This document shows positions 57,329-64,000 of a stretch of 64,000 nucleotides of DNA, one piece after another. The DNA lies in NCBI RefSeq assembly GCF_011386835.1, contig NC_088795.1, positions 98,268,434-98,332,433 on the forward strand. The letters run 5' to 3'. The number at the start of each line of letters is the position of its first letter. Position 1 is the first letter of the stretch. The position numbers were made by a program, and so were the translations under genes. The DNA is from Chrysemys picta bellii (taxonomy: Eukaryota > Chordata > Testudines > Emydidae). The notes beneath the pieces are model-generated. The model saw only the letters and a list, made by a program, of their open reading frames with translations. It was not told where the DNA came from and made no database searches.

Positions 57329-58256
57329 TGTGATAAATGAAGGGGGTGGGAGTAGCTCCCTTTTATGGGCACCCAGACAGCCAGTTAGCTATAAGTCCCT
57401 CTTGGTGGCTGTTCTCTGCTTGCTTTACCTGTAAAGGGTTAAAAAAAGTCCCCCAGGTAAAGGAAAGGGAGTGGGCACCTGACCAAAAGAGCCAATGGGA
57501 AGGCTAGAACTTTTTAAAATGGGAGGGGGGAACCTTCCCCTTTGTGTCTGTGTTGTTCTCCGGGAAGGAAGAGAACAGGGAGCAGTTATGGCTATGAGAA
57601 GCTTTAAGCCAGGTATGATCATAGATCATCAGTTCATACCTAGAACTACTTATTTGGAACCCCCAAATGTGTAAGTACATCAGAAATGCTTAGAAAGACA
57701 CAATTAAGTTTATTTCTTATGGTTAGTGGACTCTTCTGTGCTAACCCCAGATGCTTTTGTTTACTTGTAACCTTTGAGCTGAACCCCCAAGAAAGCTATT
57801 TTGGGTGCTTAATTTTTGGAATTGCTCTTTTAAAATCTAGCAAAAGCCTAAGTTCCAGATGTATTTCTTTCTTTCGCTCTTTTTTTTTTTAAATTTACCT
57901 TTTTTAGAACAGGATTGGATTTTTGGTGTCCTAAGAGGTTTGTGCATATGTTGTTTAATTAGCTGGTAGCAACAGCTAATTTCCTTTGTTTTCTTTCTCA
58001 GCTCTTCCCCAGAGGGGAGGTGAAAGAGCTTGAGGGTACCCCCCAGGAAGGAATTCCCAAGTGTGCCTTCCTGGGTTCCAAAAGGGGGGTTTGCATTTGG
58101 GTGGTGGCAGTGTTTACCAAGCCAAAGTCAGAAAAAAGCTGTAATCTTGGGATTTTAATACAACCCTGGAGTGGCAAGTATTAATTTTTAAAAATCCTTG
58201 CAGGCCCCTCCCATCTTCTACACTCGAAGAACCAGAGTGGGGAATCAGCCTTGACA
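57329..58256 (+). mobile_element. Solo LTR (928 bp)
   Basis: Starts TGTGATAAATGAAGGGGG and ends GAATCAGCCTTGACA (TG...CA), exactly flanked by a 5-bp duplication GATGG (57324-57328, 58257-58261). No internal retroviral-type genes are next to it, so this is a solo LTR of an endogenous retrovirus-like or other LTR element. Plus orientation is a guess. The small open frames inside are not genes. Confidence 0.88.
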
Positions 58257-58261
58257 GATGG

Positions 58262-58590
58262 GTATTCAGAAATGATAGAAAGGAGGAAAACGATATGCAG
58301 AAAGTAGCAATCAACAATACATGGATCAAAGTAAGGGAAGGCAGGGCAGGAGCATAAGGAATCATAAACATGAAGGGATTAGTAAGAACAAAGGAATTCT
58401 GACAGGTGTATATAATGGACCAACAAATGAGTGAAACTAAAAAAGAATTTCTACTTGGTAAAATAGGAAGTCACAGTAATAATGGGTGAAGACTTATAAA
58501 CAGTCTATTCAGCAGAGGCTCCTCAGGCTAAGCAGAGTAGGTTTCACATCGTTTTGATGACATTGTACATTTTTTCTACATCCTTAGATA
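58262..58590. other. No recognisable feature
   Basis: A-rich sequence after the LTR; nothing supported. Confidence 0.4.
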
Positions 58591-58594
58591 CACC

Positions 58595-59015
58595 TTGTCA
58601 CAGGGCAGGACTCACCTCTGCGGCGCCTCCTGCTGGTCGTCCAGGAAATTAGCATTTCCAGCCTCCGGCATACCCTCTATAGGCCAGTGTCCCACTTGCC
58701 CCTGGGCCCAAGTCCCTCCTGGACCCTGGTGCCCCTTTCAGGCCAGGGTGCTGCCCCCTGGCAGTACCCCCACAGATCTGGGTCTCCCCTCGCCGGGGAA
58801 CCTCCACCCTTTATCCCCACCTCACCTCAGTCTATGGCTACTGCCAGTCTCGATCTAGCCCCTGTTCACTGGGGCAGACTGCAGTGTAAATGCCACTCAT
58901 CACCGGCAATGGGGTTTTGGACCTGCTGCCTCTGCCTACCCTTGGGCTTCCCCTCTGCAACCCCAGTACCCTCTCCAGCCTTTAACAAGGCCTGCAGCCT
59001 GGGGGTTTCCATTAC
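58595..59015. repeat. C-rich repeat of unknown class
   Basis: A sharply bounded C-rich block (GGACTCACCTCTGCGGCGCC, GGCAGTACCCCCACAGATCT, CCTTTAACAAGGCCTGCAGC). It looks like a dispersed element, possibly LTR-derived, but no termini are clear. The long open frame across it (58687-59082) lacks recognisable domains. Confidence 0.35.
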
Positions 59016-59359
59016 ATACACCAGTTGTGCATGGTGCCTTGATATGGCACTTCTTCACTTGTTCAAATTTAATATTCTCTGAACATAACTTTTTGTATGG
59101 AATTTCCTAGGTGGTGCTTTTTTTCCCCTTTCCCCCGCCAAAGAAAAATGATGGGGGGGGAAATCAATATAATGAGCTTTAATTTCCAGAACTTTGGAGT
59201 TCTACTGGCTTAAAACAAAATGCAAATAGCATAAGTAAATTCAATAATCAAGCTCTCTTGTCTCAACCTTTGCGATTATATTGCACTTTCCAACCAAAGG
59301 ATCACAAAGTGCTTTCAAAACATAATTGAATTAAGCCTTGAAACAGATACCCTTATGAC

Positions 59360-59475
59360 GTTTCTAAGTATTATTATCGTTCTCCATTTTACAGGAGAGA
59401 AAAGTGGAGCAAAGATCCAGTCCCTGACTCTTCCAAGGTCACACAAGAAAAACTGAAGTGAGAGCCAGTCATACA
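59360..59475 (-). repeat. CORE/MIR-type SINE remnant
   Basis: CCATTTTACAGGAGAGAAAA and CTTCCAAGGTCACACAAGAA are the reverse complement of the MIR core words (CTCATCTGTAAAATGG, TGTGACCTTGG). Confidence 0.6.
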
Positions 59476-59821
59476 ACCCATCTCTCATTACTACCAGCCC
59501 TGTCCTTTAGGTACAAACCTTTTCTTCACCTGTTGGTACTTGAGGCACATATAAAGTTGTTAAAGAAACTTGTTAACAACACTGGCTTGAATGCTGAAGC
59601 ATGGGAAGAGTATAACACCTTGCAACAATGTTGAAGAATAATGTGGGCATAACATAAGCAATGTCCAGTTTGTAGTAGTTTTAAGAGATTTCTGAGGAAG
59701 GTTTCCTATAGTTTTCTTATAAAAAACCCAAACCCCGCAGGCAGAGGGAAATTGCTCCATTGGTAGTCACTACCAAGGAAGAGTACAAAAATCCCTGACT
59801 CTTGAACGAAGGAGGCAGCAA

Positions 59822-59891
59822 CCCATGCATGCCTATGTCCTTTTAACACACACAAACCCATGCATGCCTATGTCCTTTTAACACACATCTA
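59822..59891 (+). repeat. 35-bp tandem duplication
   Basis: CCCATGCATGCCTATGTCC followed by TTTTAACACACA is repeated at a spacing of 35 bp (59822 and 59857). Confidence 0.9.
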
Positions 59892-60354
59892 TAGCACTGC
59901 AGTGTGCAAATATGTTAGGTATTTATACGTTATTTATACAAACTCATATTACTGTTGTGATAAAAATATTTTAGAAAACAGTTGAACTTGTGCACTCATA
60001 ATTCAGACCACAGTTACATTGTTAAGATTTGAATTTTCTGCATTCTTGTATTTTATAAACATTGACTTTACTCATGAAAAGCTTTCGTCCAGCTTAACTG
60101 TAATTTCCTGTGGTAATGAAGTCTGATGAATGAGGATATGAAATCTTGAAAGAATTTATATTCTAAGGAAAACTATCCCAATTTGATGTAGTTTAATTTA
60201 TATAATTTTATAAAGAGGATCAGCCCAATTTCCTAGCACTTTGTCCAGTCCCATTTTAAGAGTCCCAAGCCAATGTAAGGCAATGGGATCTCTGCCCAAA
60301 TAAATACTGAAGGATCTGATCCCAACTGTAAGCAGATGTAGTAGTATCATAACA

Positions 60355-60464
60355 AAGGCCCTGATTCAGCAAAGCACTTAAGCACATATTTAAAGTTATA
60401 TATATGCTTAAATCCCACTGAAGTCAATTGGGCTAAGCAGTTGCTGAAGTTGAATCAGGGCCTT
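60355..60464. repeat. Palindromic MITE (110 bp)
   Basis: Perfect 14-bp inverted ends AAGGCCCTGATTCA / TGAATCAGGGCCTT, with an AAGCACTTAAGCACAT / ATATGCTTAAAT inner theme. Related short units occur at 32468, 36019 and 36146. Confidence 0.75.
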
Positions 60465-60469
60465 AAATG

Positions 60470-60806
60470 GCGCATATACAGGTTCTCTCATTCCAGTCTA
60501 GGGGCTTAATTTTGCTAGCACATTTGAAAGGAGAATCCCATGAATTCTGCCCTTCTAGAGTTGACTTTCCTGGAAAAAATAAATAAAAGCTGCTCCAAGA
60601 ATAGTAAAAGTTAACCCCATAAACCAAATTAATTTCAGTAATATTAGATCATTTTATTATGGGGTTAACTTTTACCGTAATTGGAGCAAGCATTATTTAT
60701 TGTCTCCAATAGATTTAACTCCAGAAGGGCAGAGTTCATGAGATGATTCTCCTTTCAAACATGCCAGCCAAATCAAGTGCCTAGGATAGAAAAAGAGAAC
60801 CTACAT
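60470..60806. repeat. Large imperfect inverted repeat (~337 bp hairpin)
   Basis: The left arm (about 60479-60624) and right arm (about 60656-60802) are complementary over ~145 bp with small gaps. Paired landmarks: CAGGTTCTCT / AGAGAACCTA, ATTTGAAAGGAGAATC / GATTCTCCTTTCAAA, CTGCCCTTCTAGAGTT / AACTCCAGAAGGGCAG, TAAAAGTTAACCCCATAA / TTATGGGGTTAACTTTTA. A 31-bp AT-rich loop separates them. It is a MITE-like or foldback element. Confidence 0.85.
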
Positions 60807-61250
60807 TGTACAAATATCGCCTTTCATTAGTGCTCTTGGGGAAAAAAATCCCAGGCATTAAAAATCTGACCATTTAAAAAATTCATTTTCCCTGTGTTTC
60901 TTCAAGTTGTCTGTGAGCATTTGGTTCTCCTATTAGCATCAGCACATTTTCACTTGCAATCCCAGGCACAAGCAGAGGTCACACAGCACCCCTGGGACTA
61001 ACGCTTATTGCAAATCCTAGGAGTGGCAAAGGCGTACTGTAAACAACATAGCTGTCGTTCAGCAAAGGAATATATTCAGTCTCCTTGTGGGAAACTATAT
61101 CCTGCAGCTGACACAGAGAGCTGTGCTGTACAAATGAAACTATGATTGTAAAATACATGTTATGCAAACTTGACTTGCCAACACAGCCATGATTAAATGC
61201 ACAAAACCACAGCAGTTATCAAAAAAGCACTGCATGTATGCATAAAAAAG
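60807..61250. other. No recognisable feature
   Basis: Unassigned sequence before the DIRS terminus. Confidence 0.4.
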
Positions 61251-61253
61251 ACA

Positions 61254-61610
61254 GTTACCTTTTCCGTAACTGGTGTTCTTCGAGAAGTGTTGCTCATGTC
61301 CATTCCACAATAGGTGTGCATGCTCGCCACGTGCACTGGTGCCGGAAGTCTTTCCCCTAGCAGTACCCATAGGGGAGCGCCCCTAGCAATCTCTGGAGTG
61401 GCACCTCTATGGCACGGTATAAGGGGCGCGGCGCGCTCCCCCCACCCTCAGTTCCTTCTTGCCAGACAACTCCGACAGAGGGGAAGGAGGGTGGAATGTG
61501 GAATGGATATGAGCAACACATCTTGAAGAACACGAGATACGGAAAAGGTAAACGTCTTTTCTTCTTCAAGTGATTGCTCATGTGCATTCCACAATAGGTG
61601 ATTCCAAGCT
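61254..61610. repeat. DIRS terminal region with an inverted-repeat pair
   Basis: Left arm 61254-61309 (GTTACCTTTTCCGTAACTGG ... GCTCATGTCCATTCCACA) is complementary to 61497-61553 (TGTGGAATGGATATGAGCAA ... GATACGGAAAAGGTAAAC). A third partial copy in the same sense as the left arm follows (GATTGCTCATGTGCATTCCA, ~61570-61600). The 187-bp spacer is GC-rich, with GGTATAAGG near 61417 and CCTCAGTTCCTTCTTGCC near 61446. Confidence 0.8.
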
Positions 61611-61639
61611 ATATCTGTTGGAGATAGGTAGGAGTTCAC

Positions 61640-63031
61640 AGACTCTCCAGATGGAGTACAGCACTGCCGAACCCAGTGTCCTCCCTGGTTTGGGAGACGA
61701 TTGCATAATGCGAGGTGAACATGTGAACCAAAGACTATGTGACAGCCCTACAAATGTCCTGAATGGGAACATGGGCTAAAAAGGCAGACAACGAGGCGTG
61801 CGTCCTCACAATCGGCGGCGGGTACCTCCCCCAGGTCATAACAGGTATGAATACACTAGGTGATCCAGTGGGAGAGCCGCTGAGTGGAGATCGGCCGACC
61901 TCTCATGCATTCGGCTAAGACGATGAACAGCTGCGAGGACTTCCTGAATGGCTTAGTACGTTCCAGGTAAAAACCCAGAACCCATCTCACATCCAACAGG
62001 ACGCATGGGCGCATGGGGCTTGGGACAGAGCACCGGCAGGAAGATGTCTTAACCCATGTGGTAGGTGGAGACCACCTTGGGGAGGAACGAAGGATGAGGC
62101 TGGAGCTGGACCTTATCCTTGTGGAACACTGTATACGGGGGCTCGGAGGTCAGGGCCCTGAGCCCGAGACCCGTCTAGCTGACGTGATCGCCACCAGGAC
62201 GGCTACTTTCCATGAGAGGTGCGACCAGGAGCATGTGGCTAGCAGCTCAAACAGGGGATCCATCAACCAGGCCAGCAGCAAGTTCAGGTCCAACTGCAGG
62301 ACTGGGGGCCTAACATACGGGAAAAGACGATCCAATGCCTTGAGGAATTGTCCAGTCATAGCATGAGAGAATACTGTGTGGCCCTGTGGCGGGTGGAAGG
62401 CCGATATGGCCGCTAAGTGCACCTTGACGGACGATGGTGCTAGGCCCTGGGCTCTAAGGTGAAGGAGGTAGTCTAAAATGAGCTGAATCGGGGCAGCAAC
62501 AGTCCACACACCCAGATCAGCTGCCCACCGTGAAAACCGAGACCACTTTGCCAGGTAGGCCCGATATGTGGAGGGCCATCTGCTTTTCAGGAGGACGCGC
62601 TGAACTCTTTCCAAGCACGTCCTTTCCTCCCAGCTTAACCACTGAGCAGCCATGCCGTAAGGTGGAGTTCTGCTAGGTTGGGGTGGAGGTGGCCCTGGTC
62701 CTGGGAGAGCAGGTCTGGGCGGGACGGTAACGGCCACGGCAGGGCAACTGTCAGGCTCATGAGAGTCCTGTACCAATGTTGCCTGGGCCATGCCAGGGCA
62801 ATCAGGAGGACCCGGGCCCTGTCCATTTTTATCTTCTCCAAGACCTTGCAGATAAGCAGGATCGGGGGGAAGGCATAGAGAAGCTGGCCCAACCAGGATA
62901 GGAGGAAGGCATCGGAGATGGTGCCCGCACCAACCCACCCCTGGAGCAGAAGCGAGGACCCGGCCGTTCTGCCGTGTCGTGAACAGGTCCACCTGGGGAG
63001 TGCCCCACTTTTGGAAAATCCTGTGCACCAC
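61640..63031 (-). pseudogene. DIRS linker and tyrosine recombinase (YR), broken
   Basis: A 293-codon frame (63031-62150) begins with the inter-domain linker (KWGTPQVDLFTTRQNG) and carries the YR N-terminal SAM-like region (STYRAYLAKWSRFSRWAADL, PIQLILDYLLHLRAQGLAPS, SVKVHLAAISAFHPP) up to VLVAITSARRVS, which contains the expected catalytic Arg; frame is then lost. Continuation in other frames: DVRWVLGFYLERTKPFRKSS (about 61990-61930), a stop in SHWIT*CIHTCYDLGEVP, then VPIQDICRAVT*SLVHMFTS with HYAIVSQTRE (about 61760-61690), which should hold the nucleophilic Tyr. At least one frameshift and two stops. YRs of DIRS elements integrate circular cDNA without target duplication. Confidence 0.82.
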
Positions 63032-63141
63032 CGCTGGGTGTAGTGACCACTCATGTTGACAGGAGAAGTCTCAGCTCAGGCGATCCGCCCGCGAGTTCTG
63101 GGTGCCCGGTAAGTGGTGAGCTTGTAGGCAAATATCGTGGA

Positions 63142-63660
63142 CTATACAGAAGTTCCACAGCCTGAGGGCTTCCTGACAGAGGAACAGGCCCCGCCTTGCC
63201 TGTTGATGTAAAACATCGAGGCTGTGTTGTCCATGAGAACCCTGACCACTCTGCCCTCCAGATCCGAGCGGAAGGCCACGCAAGCCAGATGGACCACCCT
63301 GAACTCCTTGATGTTTATATGCAGGGCAAGGTCCTGCACGGACCACAGACCTTGGGGCTGAACGTTCCCCACATGGGATCCCCACCCCAGGTCTGACGCG
63401 TTGGACACCAGCTCCACCGATGGGGGTGTGCTCCTGAATGGGACCCCGTGGAGCATGTTCCCCAGGGAGGACCACCATTGCAGGGAGGTGATCACCGGTT
63501 CAGGCACAGTGAGGACTTTGTCCATCCCGTCTCTGGAGTGGAAGAACACTGAGGCCAACCAGAACTGGAGGGGCCTCATCTTGAGACTGGCGTAGCAAAC
63601 CACATATGTGCACGCCAACATGTGACCCAGGAGCTGGAGGCACGCTCTGGCTGTGGTCAC
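63142..63660 (-). pseudogene. DIRS RNase H region
   Basis: 172 codons without a stop: LQFWLASVFFHSRDGMDKVL (connection), LVSNASDLGWGSHVG (first active-site strand; Asn where Asp is expected), INIKEFRVVHLACVAF (Glu), VVRVLMDNTASMFYINRQGG (Asp). It then shifts frame towards the ALRLWNFCIVHDICLQAHHL segment (63071-63478 frame). Confidence 0.8.
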
Positions 63661-63764
63661 GGGGAACTTTGTGACTGTGTCGATGAGCCCTTTCAGGGTC
63701 TTGAATCAGTCCGGTGGGAGGGAGGCCCTGGCCGATGTCACGTCCAGGACTGCCCCGATAAACT

Positions 63765-64000
63765 CTATGCAGTGCACCGGACTAACGTGGACTTGGTGTT
63801 GTTTACCAACAGACCCAGGGTGGCGCACATGGACAGGAGGAGCACCACGTGATCCCGCACCTGTGACCTGGAGCTGCCCTTGACCAGCCAGTCGTTGAGA
63901 TGGGGTTCAGATCTTCCCCTATGACGTCTGAGGTAGGCCGCCACCACAGACATGCACTCTATGAATACCCTGGGAGCAGTGGACAGGCCAAACGGGAGGA
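63765..64000 (-). pseudogene. DIRS reverse transcriptase, C-terminal palm fragment
   Basis: The minus frame (63953-63765) reads EPHLNDWLVKGSSRSQVRD then LLLSMCATLGLLVNNTKS. The block HLNDWLVKG stands where DIRS/LTR-type RTs have (Y/F)xDDxL, so the first catalytic Asp has become Asn. The N-terminal palm is off the window edge. Downstream frame changes separate it from RNase H. Confidence 0.75.

Larger units (their letters stand above)
59016..60350. other. No gene; MIR-type remnant and a tandem duplication
   Basis: Contains the SINE remnant at 59360-59475 and a 35-bp tandem duplication at 59822-59891, annotated separately. The rest is unassigned. Confidence 0.45.
27371..64000. other. Upstream flanking / intergenic DNA of LIMCH1
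   Basis: No host exon with splice sites was recognised here. All protein-like sequence belongs to mobile elements. In the human genome the upstream neighbour of LIMCH1 is UCHL1 (recalled); nothing resembling it is seen here. Confidence 0.5.
61254..64000 (-). mobile_element. DIRS-type tyrosine-recombinase retrotransposon, 3' part
   Basis: Minus-strand order from the window edge: RT (from 64000), RNase H (63660-63142), then tyrosine recombinase (about 62650-61640), then a terminal region (61620-61254). This RT-RH-YR order defines DIRS elements. GC and CpG content are clearly above the flanks. The RT N-terminus and gag lie beyond the window. All domains are decayed. Confidence 0.88.

Noticed and set aside
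58687..59082. 131-codon frame in the C-rich block
   Set aside because: Low-complexity Pro/Ser/Cys content in a probable repeat; no support as a gene.
62013..62366. Plus-strand 117-codon frame
   Set aside because: It is the antisense of the DIRS tyrosine-recombinase region, which has clear motifs on the minus strand.
1..64000. CRISPR arrays, bacterial operons or phage genes
   Set aside because: No spaced direct-repeat arrays or operon structure; content is vertebrate-type DNA.

Overview
Eukaryotic, vertebrate DNA with no bacterial-style gene packing. Almost all recognisable sequence is interspersed repeats: CR1 LINEs of several ages, a PIF/Harbinger transposon, Penelope-like elements with a GIY-YIG domain, a DIRS-type tyrosine-recombinase retrotransposon, hAT- and Harbinger-type MITEs, two solo LTRs and old CORE/MIR-type SINEs. 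This mix, dominated by CR1, points to a non-mammalian amniote. A turtle is my best guess, from recalled repeat families and not from a search.

The only host gene I can support is on the minus strand. A CpG-rich block at about 26.6-27.4 kb holds a 33-codon first coding exon (26791 down to 26693) followed by a consensus splice donor. Its translation matches the N-terminus of LIMCH1 (LIM and calponin-homology domains 1). Positions 1-26692 are therefore read as the 5' part of LIMCH1 intron 1, and 27.4-64 kb as upstream flanking or intergenic DNA.

Intron side (1-26692): decayed CR1 pieces (2.3, 6-7.2, 8.3-9, 23.1-24.2 kb), Harbinger-type MITEs (12.8, 14.1 and 21.4-22.1 kb, the last split by a hAT insertion), a ~170-bp-period minisatellite (13.4-14.1 kb), a hAT nested in another repeat (19.9-21.2 kb), two copies of a short palindromic MITE (9.5 and 25.1 kb), and microsatellites.

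Upstream side: a near-complete minus-strand CR1 (28.6-32.3 kb) with a second CR1 nested in its endonuclease; a decayed intronless transposase-like gene of a family I cannot name (33.2-34.9 kb); a solo LTR (40.7 kb); a young 5'-truncated CR1 with an open RT frame (42.4-43.9 kb); an inverted pair of hAT derivatives (46.7-48.2 kb); a 5.9-kb Harbinger element (49.4-55.3 kb, TAA duplication) with a HARBI1-like transposase and a convergent Myb/SANT-like partner, the latter split by a Penelope insertion; another solo LTR (57.3-58.3 kb); a 337-bp hairpin repeat (60.5-60.8 kb); and a minus-strand DIRS element (61.25 kb to the window end).

Most mobile-element genes here carry stops or frameshifts and are fossils. 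The CR1 RT fragment at 42.4 kb is the main open exception. The most novel candidate is the transposase-like gene at 33.2-34.9 kb. The clearest layered history is the Harbinger locus, where an old MITE received Harbinger, which received a Penelope element.
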